Below, one piece after another: positions 36,420-45,705 of a DNA stretch of 64,000 nt (position 1 is the first letter of the stretch; each line of letters opens with the position of its first letter). The position numbers and the translations under genes were made by a program. This DNA is from JAFMDF01 sp965222705 (GTDB taxonomy: Bacteria; Bacteroidota; Bacteroidia; Chitinophagales; Saprospiraceae). The DNA lies in contig CBDCUO010000016.1 of the NCBI GenBank assembly GCA_965222705.1, positions 1 to 64,000 of the forward strand. Reading direction: 5' to 3'. The notes under the pieces were generated by a model that saw only the letters and a program-made list of their open reading frames with translations, did not search any database and was not told the origin of the DNA.

Positions 36420-38915
36420 ATGAAAAAAATCTACTATCAGCTTATTTTTTTGACCAGCGTTTTCCTGCTACTAATTGGCGGAACGACACTACACGGTCAA
36501 AATTTACTAGGAAATCCCAGTTTTGAAACAGGAGAATTAGCGCCTTGGACAGAAGGAAATGGTAATACCGTTAATATTATCGAAGATGCAGCAGACGGAA
36601 CCTATGCAGCCCAAGGAAACATTGAGCAAATCATTGATTTGGTAGCAGGGCAAGCTTATGTTTGGACCGCACAAGTAAAATGCATAGCCGATTGTGATAA
36701 GAATGTGTGGATAGGCAGGAAAGACCTAGCTCCAGGTGGAGGCGTTGTAAATTTTAATTTTAAAGATTTTAGCGAATATGGGGAGGCAAAAATTGAATTT
36801 GTAGCGGAAAACACAGGACCACATCGTTTTTGGGTATGGGGACAGGGTGACCCACTAGGCTATGTGAGTGATAATCATGTCTTATTGACTGCTCGTGACT
36901 ACGCTTTGCAAAATTCCTTATTGGGCAACCCTAGTTTTGAAACGGGAGAGTTAGCTCCTTGGACCGAAGGAAATGGTAATATGGTTAATATCATTGAAGA
37001 TGCACCTGATGGAATGTTTGCCGCACAGGGAAATATTGAGCAAATTATTGATTTGAAGGAAGGACAAGCTTATAAATGGACCGCACAGGCAAAATGTTTG
37101 TCTGGTTGTGATAAGGATATGTGGATAGGTAGAAAGGACCTAGCACCAGGTGGAGGTGTTGTGAATTTTAATTTTAAAGATTTTAGCGAATGGGGAGAGG
37201 CAACAGTTGAATTTGTAGCAGAAAATGAAGGACCACATCGTTTTTGGGTATGGGGAACGGGTGACCCATTAAGTTATGCGAGTGATTTCCACATTTTACT
37301 CGAAGTAGATAGTATTACGCCCCCAGAACCAGAGCCTGTAGATACCATGGGAGGAGAAGGAACTGGAGCTAATTTGTTGTTAAATCCTAGTTTTGAGACA
37401 GGTGAATTAACTCCGTGGACAGCAGGCAATAATAGCGTAGTGAACCTTATTAGCGATGCAACAGATGGTGAGGTGGCAGCTCAGGGGAACATCGAACAAA
37501 TTGTAAGTCTAGAAGAAGGACAATCTTACGTTTGGACGGCAGACGTGAAATGCTTAGGTGGATGTGAAAATGGCATGTGGATTGGAGTTAGGGACTTAGT
37601 GGCAAATGAACTGGTTAAGAATTTCAATTTTTCAGGTTTTAGTGAATACATGGAGGCAAAAATTGAATTTACCGCAACAAGTACGGGTGAGCACCGCTTT
37701 TTTGTCTTTGGAGTAGGTGATGCTGACTATGTAAGTGATAACCATGTATTGAGAGAGATAGGCGGTACAATCGAACCAGAACCTGAAGTAGAGATAGGCC
37801 CTATTGGAGATAATTTATTCATCAATCCAAACTTTGAAACGGGAGACTTAACTCCTTGGAATGAAAATACGGAACCTACATTAGAAACAGAGGATGTGCA
37901 GGAAGGAGAATATGCAGCTAGAGGGCATTTGGAGCAAATTGTTGCTCTAGAGGCAGGAGAATCTTATGTTTGGACAGCACAAGTGAAATGTGCAGGTGGA
38001 TGTGGAAACGGCATGTGGATTGGTATTCGAGATTTGGTTGCGCAGGCTTTAGTGACAAACTTTAGATTTTCGGATTTTAGCGAATATATGGAGGCTAAGA
38101 TTGAGTTTGAGGCAACTAGCACCGGAGACCATAGATTCTTTGTTTGGGGACAAAATGATGCAGACTACTTGAGTGACAATCATAAACTCTTTAAAATTGG
38201 CATCATTGAACCAGAACCAATCGACTCCTCTAATCTGATTGTCAATAATTTATTAATTAATCCAGATTTTGAAGACGAAACCTTATCTCCTTGGAATGAC
38301 GGTACCAGCAATACCGCAATGATAGAAACAGAAGACGTTCAAAATGGAGAACAGGCAGCCTTAGGACATTTGGAACAAATCGTTGCTTTAGAGGCGGGGG
38401 AATCTTACGTTTGGACGGCACAAGTGAAATGTGTAAGTGGTTGTGAAAATGGCATGTGGATTGGTATTCGGGATTTGATTGCCGAAGCTTTGGTAACGAA
38501 CTTTAGATTTTCTGATTTCAGCGAATACATGGAGGCTAAGATTGAGTTTGAGGCAACTAGTACCGGAGACCATAGATTCTTTGTCTTTGGACAAAATGAT
38601 GCGGTTTATTTGAGCGATAATCACGTTTTGGTAAAAGTTGGGGATGAATTCATTTCCAGTACCTATGAAATAGGAACGGATGCAGATAAAATAGAGATTA
38701 CCAATTATCAGGATGGGCTAATGGTAAACATAGACCCTACGCTTCGAGATGCTCATTTTTTCGCACATGACCTAGCGGGTAAAATGGTGGACAATAGTCC
38801 AGTAAATGGACAGACTTTTATTACCAAATCTCGCTTTAATGCCACAGGTATTTATATAATTTCTGTTCGGGCAGGTAATGCCATTAAGACGCAAAAAGTG
38901 TTTATAAAAAATTAG
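36420..38915 (+). CDS. Secreted protein of five tandem CBM-like modules with T9SS sorting domain
   Basis: After a signal peptide (LIFLTSVFLLLIGGTTLHG) the 831-residue protein consists of five modules of about 135-150 residues. Each opens with NPSFETGEL-type sequence, holds a CxxxC pair (VKCLSGCDKDMW) and ends near HRFWVWG...SDNH. Pro/Glu-rich linkers (PPEPEPVDT, IEPEPEVE) separate later modules. A type A T9SS domain ends in IKTQKVFIKN. No catalytic domain is present. The modules match those of the GH16 enzyme at 27159, which lack the Cys pair. It is probably a cell-surface glycan-binding protein of the PUL. The fold resembles CBM4/9/22-like jelly rolls, but I cannot assign a CBM family. Confidence 0.8.
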   Translation: MKKIYYQLIFLTSVFLLLIGGTTLHGQNLLGNPSFETGELAPWTEGNGNTVNIIEDAADGTYAAQGNIEQIIDLVAGQAYVWTAQVKCIADCDKNVWIGRKDLAPGGGVVNFNFKDFSEYGEAKIEFVAENTGPHRFWVWGQGDPLGYVSDNHVLLTARDYALQNSLLGNPSFETGELAPWTEGNGNMVNIIEDAPDGMFAAQGNIEQIIDLKEGQAYKWTAQAKCLSGCDKDMWIGRKDLAPGGGVVNFNFKDFSEWGEATVEFVAENEGPHRFWVWGTGDPLSYASDFHILLEVDSITPPEPEPVDTMGGEGTGANLLLNPSFETGELTPWTAGNNSVVNLISDATDGEVAAQGNIEQIVSLEEGQSYVWTADVKCLGGCENGMWIGVRDLVANELVKNFNFSGFSEYMEAKIEFTATSTGEHRFFVFGVGDADYVSDNHVLREIGGTIEPEPEVEIGPIGDNLFINPNFETGDLTPWNENTEPTLETEDVQEGEYAARGHLEQIVALEAGESYVWTAQVKCAGGCGNGMWIGIRDLVAQALVTNFRFSDFSEYMEAKIEFEATSTGDHRFFVWGQNDADYLSDNHKLFKIGIIEPEPIDSSNLIVNNLLINPDFEDETLSPWNDGTSNTAMIETEDVQNGEQAALGHLEQIVALEAGESYVWTAQVKCVSGCENGMWIGIRDLIAEALVTNFRFSDFSEYMEAKIEFEATSTGDHRFFVFGQNDAVYLSDNHVLVKVGDEFISSTYEIGTDADKIEITNYQDGLMVNIDPTLRDAHFFAHDLAGKMVDNSPVNGQTFITKSRFNATGIYIISVRAGNAIKTQKVFIKN

Positions 38916-38928
38916 GTAATTATACATT

Positions 38929-38949
38929 GGGGCAGCAAAGAGCTGCCCC
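38929..38949 (+). terminator. Hairpin terminator after the binding-module gene
   Basis: GGGGCAGC and GCTGCCCC pair perfectly around the loop AAAGA, 14 bp after the stop codon, followed by TTAATAAAT. It is a good candidate for Rho-independent termination, although the T-tract is weak. Confidence 0.7.
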
Positions 38950-39022
38950 TTAATAAATAATTAGTCTATTCTAATCTACCATACCTCCCACCTTCATTTC
39001 CTCGACGATAAGCTAGTTTCAA

Positions 39023-39157
39023 ATGAGAAAATCATCCTCTTTTTCCCTCCTTATTGTTTTAGTCTTCTTACTTCCTGCAAATATTGGATTTTCTCAAATC
39101 TTAGAACAACAAGTACGCATTAAAATCGAGTTATCATATCCAAGTAAATGCAGATAA
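39023..39157 (+). pseudogene. Orphan signal-peptide ORF, probable gene remnant
   Basis: A 44-codon frame begins MRKSSSFSLLIVLVFLLPAN, a textbook signal peptide, continues IGFSQ then about 20 residues (ILEQQVRIKIELSYPSKCR) and stops. It looks like the surviving 5' end of a secreted-protein gene, cut away just before the GH127 gene. A functional small secreted peptide is less likely. The parent family is not recognisable. Confidence 0.4.
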
Positions 39158-39200
39158 GCAATTATTTAATTCCGTTTTTCTAAAAAATTAAAATTTCCTT

Positions 39201-41225
39201 ATGAAAGATATACTACTCTTTTTTTGTACCCTTTTAATAGGAAATGCCCTCTTTGCTCAACAGCAAGGTATCATCAATAATGCCGACAGTAAATTTGTTC
39301 AACTCAAAAGCATTGACATTGGCGAGTGTAAATGGACAGAAGGATTTTGGGCAGATAAATTCAAAATTTGCGAAGAATCAATGATTCCTTATATGGGAGT
39401 GCTTTTGACGGGGAATATAGGGCACGCTTTAAATAACTTTAAAATTGCGGCTGGACTTAAAGAAGGAGAACATCAAGGAATGCGCTGGCACGACGGCGAT
39501 TTTTATAAATACATCGAGGCGGTCATGTATGTATATGCCCAAAACGGCGATAAGAAATTATTAAAAGAAATTGATGGCTACATTGACATCATCGGTAAAG
39601 CACAGCAAGAAGATGGCTACCTGCAGACCCAAGCACAGCTCAGAGAGGATATTGAACGCTATTCCAATAGAAGAAACCATGAAATGTACAACACGGGGCA
39701 TCTACTCACAAGTGCCTGCATTCACCACCGAGTAACGGGGCAACGTAATTTTTTAGACATTGCCATCAAACATGCTGACCTATTATATACTTATTTTTAT
39801 CCTGACACCAAACATTATGCTCGCTTTGGATTCAACCAAACCCAAATCATGGGTTTGGTTGAATTGTATCGGACTACAAAAAATGAAAAATATCTAAAAC
39901 TAGCAGAAAAGTTCATCAACCGTAGAGGTACTTTTAAAATAGAACATCAACCAACGACCCAGGGCTATCCAATAGGCGATATGGTACAAGAACGCACCCC
40001 TTTACGAGAATCAAGCGAAGCCGTAGGTCATGCGGTATTGGCGCTCTATTACTACGCAGGAGCTGCCGATGTCTATGCCGAAACAGGTGAGAAAGCATTA
40101 CTTGATGCTTTGGATAGACTTTGGGAAAATGTAACGGAGAAAAAAATGTATGTCACAGGTGCAGTTGGACAAGCCCATTATGGTGCTTCTACTGATCGAG
40201 ACATGATTCAGGAAGGTTTTATTGATGAGTATATGATGCCTAATATGACAGCTTATAATGAGACTTGCGCCAATGTTTGCAATTCCATGTTTAGTTACCG
40301 CATGTTAGGTTTGCGAGGTGAATCAAAGTATGCAGATATTATGGAATTAGTCTTATACAATAGTGCCTTATCAGGCATTAGCTTAGAAGGTAAAGATTAT
40401 TTTTATGCCAATCCACTCCGCATGATCCACAATGCTAGAGATTATAGCAGTTATGCCACTAACACCGAAATGCCCAAAAGAGAACCTTATTTAAATTGCT
40501 TTTGCTGCCCCCCTAATTTAGTTCGTACCATTGCTAAAATATCGGGTTGGGCCTATGGTTTGTCCAAAAACGGCATAGCCGTTCAGTTATATGGGGGCAA
40601 TCAATTAGCTACCCAATTATTGGATGGGTCTAATTTAAAACTAAGGCAAACGACCCAATATCCTTGGGAGGGTTTAGTAACAATAGAAATAGAAGAATGT
40701 AAAAAGCAACCTTTTGACGTGCTGTTAAGAATTCCCAGATGGGCAGAAGGTACCACCATAAAAGTCAATGGAAAGTCTACAAAAACAGCTATAGTTGCAG
40801 GTGCTTTTGCTACCATTAATCGCCGCTGGAAAAAAGGAGATGTTATTTCTGTTACTATGCCCATGACTATTGATTTTGTGGAAGGACATCCTCGAATTGA
40901 AGAAGTGCGCAATCAAGTAGCTATCCAACGAGGTCCTGTAGTGTATTGTATAGAGTCGCCAGATTTACCTGAAAATACAGATATTTTAGATGTTTACCTT
41001 CCCATAAATACCCCTTTAAAAGCCAACTATCGCCCTGATTTTCTGGGTGGAGTAACAGCGATTGAAGGTAATATTTTAATTAGGAAAGATGAAAGCGAAG
41101 GAATGTATCGCAAGGTTAAAAAGCCATTTTTTCAAACACATCGAACGCAGTTTGTGCCTTATTTTGCTTGGAGTAATCGGGGGCAGGCAGAGATGACGGT
41201 TTTTATGCCAGTGGTTTGGGAGTAA
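39201..41225 (+). CDS. GH127-family enzyme with signal peptide, probable 3,6-anhydro-galactosidase
   Basis: The 674-residue protein is a close paralogue of the enzyme at 29656, collinear along nearly its whole length. It adds an export signal (MKDILLFFCTLLIGNALFAQ). The Glu354/Cys356 motif AYNETCANVCN and the Cys435-Cys436 pair in NCFCCPPNLVRT keep the family's zinc and nucleophile site intact. It is therefore predicted to act in the periplasm, whereas its paralogue appears cytoplasmic. The likely reaction is exo-release of 3,6-anhydrogalactose from desulfated oligosaccharides. Confidence 0.86.
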   Translation: MKDILLFFCTLLIGNALFAQQQGIINNADSKFVQLKSIDIGECKWTEGFWADKFKICEESMIPYMGVLLTGNIGHALNNFKIAAGLKEGEHQGMRWHDGDFYKYIEAVMYVYAQNGDKKLLKEIDGYIDIIGKAQQEDGYLQTQAQLREDIERYSNRRNHEMYNTGHLLTSACIHHRVTGQRNFLDIAIKHADLLYTYFYPDTKHYARFGFNQTQIMGLVELYRTTKNEKYLKLAEKFINRRGTFKIEHQPTTQGYPIGDMVQERTPLRESSEAVGHAVLALYYYAGAADVYAETGEKALLDALDRLWENVTEKKMYVTGAVGQAHYGASTDRDMIQEGFIDEYMMPNMTAYNETCANVCNSMFSYRMLGLRGESKYADIMELVLYNSALSGISLEGKDYFYANPLRMIHNARDYSSYATNTEMPKREPYLNCFCCPPNLVRTIAKISGWAYGLSKNGIAVQLYGGNQLATQLLDGSNLKLRQTTQYPWEGLVTIEIEECKKQPFDVLLRIPRWAEGTTIKVNGKSTKTAIVAGAFATINRRWKKGDVISVTMPMTIDFVEGHPRIEEVRNQVAIQRGPVVYCIESPDLPENTDILDVYLPINTPLKANYRPDFLGGVTAIEGNILIRKDESEGMYRKVKKPFFQTHRTQFVPYFAWSNRGQAEMTVFMPVVWE

Positions 41226-41312
41226 TAAATTAGACTTTATAGCGAAAGTTTCATATAATATTTATAGTTGCAGCAATTTTTTATCCGAAAATTGCCGCCT
41301 TTTTACCTTCTT

Positions 41313-41461
41313 ATGAAAAAATAATAGTCGCAAGTGATACAGGTTATATCGGCACTACAGATTTAGCCAACAAAGAATTAGGTTGGAAAGCTAAATACAA
41401 TTTGGATGATATGACTGCTTCTTCGTGGCGATGGGAGCAGAAAGTTAGACAGAAAAAATAA
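41313..41461 (+). pseudogene. galE: UDP-glucose 4-epimerase (galE) remnant with internal deletion
   Basis: Around 41313 the sequence encodes an M-K-K-I-I-V start (one base short of being in frame) and TGYIG, the NAD-binding start of GalE. It then jumps directly to DLANKELGWKAKYNLDDMTA and SSWRWEQK, the C-terminal end of the same enzyme, and stops at 41459-41461. About 290 internal residues are missing. It lies 36 bp in front of galK, where galE is often found. A functional epimerase must be elsewhere if the Leloir pathway runs. Confidence 0.7.
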
Positions 41462-41497
41462 CTTACGTCTCAGAAAGTATTTTTTGTAACAACAAAT

Positions 41498-42613
41498 ATG
41501 AGTAATCATTCTATACTAGTTCAAGCACCAGGAAGAATTAACTTGATTGGTGAACATACGGATTATAATGAAGGGTATGTCTTGCCTGCTGCCATTGATA
41601 AAAAGACGATTTTTCAATTAACGAAAAATGGAAAACCTACTCTGGTTCAATGTGGGGCTAAGAGTGTAACAGAAAGCTTTGAATTTGACCTATCTTCTTT
41701 TCAGCCAATCAAAAGTGGTTGGCAAAATTATGTGATGGGGGTAGTCAATGAACTACAGCAACTGGGTGCACATCTTACGGGATTTGATTGTGAATTTGAA
41801 GGGAATGTCCCTATTGGAAGTGGTATGAGTTCTTCGGCGGCTCTTGAGTGCAGTTTGGCTTTTGGCCTAAATGAACTATTTAATTTGGGTTTTGATAAGT
41901 GGCAATTAATCAAAGCCTGCCAAATGGCAGAGCATAACTTTGTGGGCATTAAATGTGGTATTATGGATCAGTTTGCCAGTATGATGGGAAAAGAAAATCA
42001 GGTTATGCTACTCGACTGCCGTTCTTTGGATTTTCAATATTTTCCATTGGATTTAGAAGATTACCAATTGATCTTACTGAACACTAATGTAACTCATTCT
42101 TTAGCAGATTCAGAATATAATAAACGTAGAACTGATTGTGAAGAAGGTGTATCTATTCTTCAAAAATCATTTCCACAAATACATTCACTTAGAGATATGA
42201 GCTTTGAAATGTTTCTACAGTCAGCAAACCTATTACCTAAAAGGATAGCCAACCGATGTCGTCATATTATTTTAGAAAATGATAGAGTACTTGCCGCAAC
42301 AAGGGCTTTGCAAACAAAAGATTTTAAACGCTTAGGGCAGTTGATGTATCAATCCCATTTTAGTTTACAAAATGACTATGAAGTAAGTTGTCCAGAATTA
42401 AATTATTTAGTCCAGCAAACACTTGATAAAGAGTATATTTTAGGAAGTAGAATGATGGGTGGAGGTTTTGGTGGTTGTACTATCACTATTATTGAAAAAA
42501 AATGGGCAACTATTTTTACAGAACTAGCTAGTAATAGTTATCGAAGTGAATTTGGTGTTGATTTAACCCCTTACACCGTTTCCATCGAAAATGGAGCTAA
42601 ACTTATCCATTAA
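41498..42613 (+). CDS. galK: Galactokinase
   Basis: The 371-residue GHMP kinase has the galactokinase signature GRINLIGEHTDYNEGY at residues 12-27, the ATP-binding loop PIGSGMSSSAALE, GIMDQFASMMG with the catalytic Asp, and the C-terminal MMGGGFGGCTI motif. It phosphorylates galactose at C1 as the first Leloir step. It is followed by galT after 13 bp and preceded by a galE remnant. Its placement in the PUL supports galactose as a main product of the degraded polysaccharide. Confidence 0.95.
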   Translation: MSNHSILVQAPGRINLIGEHTDYNEGYVLPAAIDKKTIFQLTKNGKPTLVQCGAKSVTESFEFDLSSFQPIKSGWQNYVMGVVNELQQLGAHLTGFDCEFEGNVPIGSGMSSSAALECSLAFGLNELFNLGFDKWQLIKACQMAEHNFVGIKCGIMDQFASMMGKENQVMLLDCRSLDFQYFPLDLEDYQLILLNTNVTHSLADSEYNKRRTDCEEGVSILQKSFPQIHSLRDMSFEMFLQSANLLPKRIANRCRHIILENDRVLAATRALQTKDFKRLGQLMYQSHFSLQNDYEVSCPELNYLVQQTLDKEYILGSRMMGGGFGGCTITIIEKKWATIFTELASNSYRSEFGVDLTPYTVSIENGAKLIH

Positions 42614-42626
42614 AAAATTTTGAATC

Positions 42627-43649
42627 ATGTCGCTTAATTTTTCTGAAGACCCACATAGACGGTATAATATTTTAACAGGGGAATGGATGTTAGTTTCTCC
42701 ACACCGCACCAAAAGACCTTGGCAAGGTAAAGTCGAAAAACTGGCTAAAGGAAAACGACCTTCCTATGATGAAAAATGTTATTTGTGTCCTGGGAATATT
42801 CGTGCCAACGGAAAATTAACCCCTGTCTATGAAAACACCCACGCTTTCGACAATGACTTTGGTGCTTTATTACCACATACAAAACAAAGCATTTTTCAAG
42901 AGGGACTGCTAAAAGCCAAAGGGGAAAAAGGGATTTGTCGAGTCATTTGTTTTTCGTCTGACCATTCGCTCACTTTACCAGATATGGAACTCCCTGCCAT
43001 TGAAAAGGTAGTGGCCTTATGGCAACGAGAATATGTAGAATTAGGCAGTAAATCTTTCATCAAACACGTTCAGATTTTTGAAAATAAGGGAGCCATTATG
43101 GGCTGTAGCAATCTACACCCACACGGTCAGATATGGGCACAAAGTTCTATACCCCAAGAAGTAGTTAAAAAGACGAAGCAGCAGTTAAAATATTGGAAAA
43201 ATAAGAACCGTAGCCTGCTACAAGATTACCTAGAACAAGAATTAGCCACCGATGAAAGAATTGTCTGCCAAAATGAACACTTTGTTGCACTTGTTCCATT
43301 TTGGGCGGTATGGCCCTACGAAGCTATGATTATTCCCTTGCGCCACTTCCAGCATATTGGACAAATGACAAAGAAGGAACAAACTGCTTTTGCTGCCATA
43401 CTCAAAGATTTAACCCAGCGTTTTGACCGAGTTTTTGATTGTTCATTTCCCTATTCTTCGGGTATTCATCAAAGCCCTACAGATGGTAAACCGCACGAAG
43501 AATGGCATTTTCACATGGCATTTTATCCGCCTTTGTTGCGTTCTGCTACTGTAAAAAAATTTATGGTGGGTTACGAAATGTTTGCTAATCCACAGCGAGA
43601 TATAACGGCAGAAATGGCAGCGGCTAAGTTAAAGGAGTTAGGTGAATAG
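42627..43649 (+). CDS. galT: Galactose-1-phosphate uridylyltransferase
   Basis: The 340-residue protein contains the HIT-superfamily active site SNLHPHGQIW, with the nucleophilic histidine in His164-Pro165-His166. It has a CxxC zinc pair (CYLCPGN, Cys51 and Cys54) and the C-terminal EEWHFHMAFYPP motif. It exchanges UMP between UDP-glucose and galactose-1-phosphate. It forms a tight pair with galK. The length is normal and no defect is visible. Confidence 0.95.
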   Translation: MSLNFSEDPHRRYNILTGEWMLVSPHRTKRPWQGKVEKLAKGKRPSYDEKCYLCPGNIRANGKLTPVYENTHAFDNDFGALLPHTKQSIFQEGLLKAKGEKGICRVICFSSDHSLTLPDMELPAIEKVVALWQREYVELGSKSFIKHVQIFENKGAIMGCSNLHPHGQIWAQSSIPQEVVKKTKQQLKYWKNKNRSLLQDYLEQELATDERIVCQNEHFVALVPFWAVWPYEAMIIPLRHFQHIGQMTKKEQTAFAAILKDLTQRFDRVFDCSFPYSSGIHQSPTDGKPHEEWHFHMAFYPPLLRSATVKKFMVGYEMFANPQRDITAEMAAAKLKELGE

Positions 43650-43706
43650 CTTTAGCAAATCAAATGTTGCTTCTTTCTTTAAGATATAGGTAAATACCCC
43701 CTTTTT

Positions 43707-43774
43707 TAAGGTAAAATCGAATAAGAATCAGATAACTTTAATCTATTAAAACACAGCTAAACTCTCGTTTTTTG
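43707..43774 (+). promoter_or_regulatory. PUL operator copy E plus promoter core, upstream of the FG-GAP/sulfatase/permease unit
   Basis: The 39-bp element occupies 43707-43745, with half-sites AGGTAA at 43709 and AGATAA at 43730 (21 bp apart). A TTTG core lies at 43771-43774, 26 nt after the element. The predicted leader to ATG 43814 is about 33 nt. Confidence 0.78.
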
Positions 43775-43813
43775 TTAGACCAAATTTTCTATAAAAATCA
43801 TTCCTAACAAAAT

Positions 43814-45676
43814 ATGGTCAAGCAAAAATCTATACTATTTTTACTAATCACTTTCCTAATTCTGGGGTATCTATCCCAAAACCTCCAAGCTCAAACACCT
43901 ACCTTCGTTGAAGCCTTCAGAGACTTCCCCCGCAAAGAAAAAAATCTAAGAAAATGGGATGCTCCCGTCATAGCCGACCTAGACCAAGATGGGTATTTAG
44001 ATGTAATTCTTAATGACCACGGATTAGGCATTAATATTTGTTGGAATAATCAAGGAAAATTTGCCAAACCTTATGATTTAATCATGGGCGATTTGCATGG
44101 GGTTTCTGTAGGGGATTTTGATAGAGATAGGAACTTAGAACTTATTATTTCTAGAGGGGGTGGTTCAGGTAGCAATGCTCGAAATGCCAAAATGTATCGG
44201 GTGGATAAGGAACGAAATTTTATGGCTTTACCAGACTTTGATACACCACTTGCGCTTATGAGAGGTCGAACGGTTCAATTTATAGATGGAGATAAAGATG
44301 GCGATTTGGATTTGTTGAATTTCGCATTTCCTGACAAATCAAAAAATGGGAAAAGCGAAAATTATATTTATAAAAATGATGGAAAGGGGCAATTAGTATT
44401 AACCAATACTTTACCTACCTCCAAAGCAGATGGTCAAAAATCTTTAGTAACTGATTTTAATAGAGATAATATCTTGGACATTCTCCTATATGGTCACGGA
44501 ATCGTAAAAGCCTATCAAGGCAACGGAGACTTGACCTATAAAGAGGTGGGCAAAAAAGTATTGCCTTATGATATAAAGGAGGTCACAAGCATAGTAGAAT
44601 TGGATTATGATAATGATGGGGATTTTGACCTATTTTTAACGCGTGGTGAGGATTTTGAAATAGGGGAAACCTTTTATGATGCGGCTACCAAAAATTGGGG
44701 ATTCTATTCAAAAAGAGGACGGTCTAATTTTGAAGATTTACTAGTTGGAGAGGTCTTGAATATGACCAATTTTCAATCCCAATGGCCCTTTAATGATGCC
44801 TACTTCATAGGAGAAACAGGCTATGAATATGAATTCCTAGGCGAAACACATTCTGGTAAAAATATTCGCTTGGTAAATAGTAATGCCTTAGGGTTTCCAG
44901 ATAAAATTGAAAAAAATAAAGGCATTCACATTGGCTATGTGGGCAATGAAAAATGGCGATTGATAGTGGATACTTGGTCGCCTTCTACGGGCGTAATTCA
45001 AGGGGTAGAGGCTTATCCTCTAACTACGCATACGAAAGGGCTAACCGATATTTTATTAGAGAATAGAAAAGGTAAATTTATTGACATTACCCAAAACGCT
45101 AAGCTATTATTAGCAGAACATACCATTGCTACCACAACTGCCGATATAGATAATAATGGTTTTCAAGATTTGATTATCGCCCGCAGAGGCGATTTAATTC
45201 ACGAAAATCAATCCATCATTTATTTAAATCAAGGAAATGCCCAATTTGAGCGATTAAGTGGACACCAACTCGTTACGAAAGAATTGGGTGCCATTGGCAT
45301 GACAATCGGCACACTAGACTATAATCAAGATGGTAAAATGGATGTCCTCATAGGCAACGAAAGAGGCAAATGGCATTTATTTAAAAATAGCTTAGCAACT
45401 ACTAAAAATACTCGGCACTTGGTCGTAAAAGTAGGTACTTCAAAATTAGGAAAAGCCACCAGTCTAGGAGCATTGGTTCAGATAGAAAGTTGTGGTCAAC
45501 AACAAATGAAACGCATAGGCGCAACAGGGGCTAATTACTCCTTCAATCATAATAATCAAATACATTTTGGTTTGGGTAATTGTTCGGAATTTATCAAGGT
45601 AAAAGTGACTTGGTCTAATGAGGAAACAGCTACACAAACGGTAAGTGGAGAGGATAAAGTTTTTATTGGGAAATAG
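43814..45676 (+). CDS. Secreted FG-GAP/VCBS beta-propeller protein with ASPIC/UnbV C-terminal domain
   Basis: The 620-residue protein has a signal peptide (ILFLLITFLILGYLSQNLQA). A series of FG-GAP/VCBS repeats follows, with calcium-loop motifs such as DLDQDGYLDV, DGDKDGDLDLL, DYDNDGDFDLF and DYNQDGKMDV. A C-terminal ASPIC/UnbV-type domain contains RIGATGANYSFNHNNQIHFG and VKVTWSNEETATQTV. Such proteins in PULs are thought to bind glycans or scaffold enzymes, and no catalytic motif is visible. It is the first gene behind operator E, followed by a sulfatase and a permease. Confidence 0.82.
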   Translation: MVKQKSILFLLITFLILGYLSQNLQAQTPTFVEAFRDFPRKEKNLRKWDAPVIADLDQDGYLDVILNDHGLGINICWNNQGKFAKPYDLIMGDLHGVSVGDFDRDRNLELIISRGGGSGSNARNAKMYRVDKERNFMALPDFDTPLALMRGRTVQFIDGDKDGDLDLLNFAFPDKSKNGKSENYIYKNDGKGQLVLTNTLPTSKADGQKSLVTDFNRDNILDILLYGHGIVKAYQGNGDLTYKEVGKKVLPYDIKEVTSIVELDYDNDGDFDLFLTRGEDFEIGETFYDAATKNWGFYSKRGRSNFEDLLVGEVLNMTNFQSQWPFNDAYFIGETGYEYEFLGETHSGKNIRLVNSNALGFPDKIEKNKGIHIGYVGNEKWRLIVDTWSPSTGVIQGVEAYPLTTHTKGLTDILLENRKGKFIDITQNAKLLLAEHTIATTTADIDNNGFQDLIIARRGDLIHENQSIIYLNQGNAQFERLSGHQLVTKELGAIGMTIGTLDYNQDGKMDVLIGNERGKWHLFKNSLATTKNTRHLVVKVGTSKLGKATSLGALVQIESCGQQQMKRIGATGANYSFNHNNQIHFGLGNCSEFIKVKVTWSNEETATQTVSGEDKVFIGK

Positions 45677-45705
45677 TTTTTTTGACGCTATCTACAAAAA
45701 ATAAC

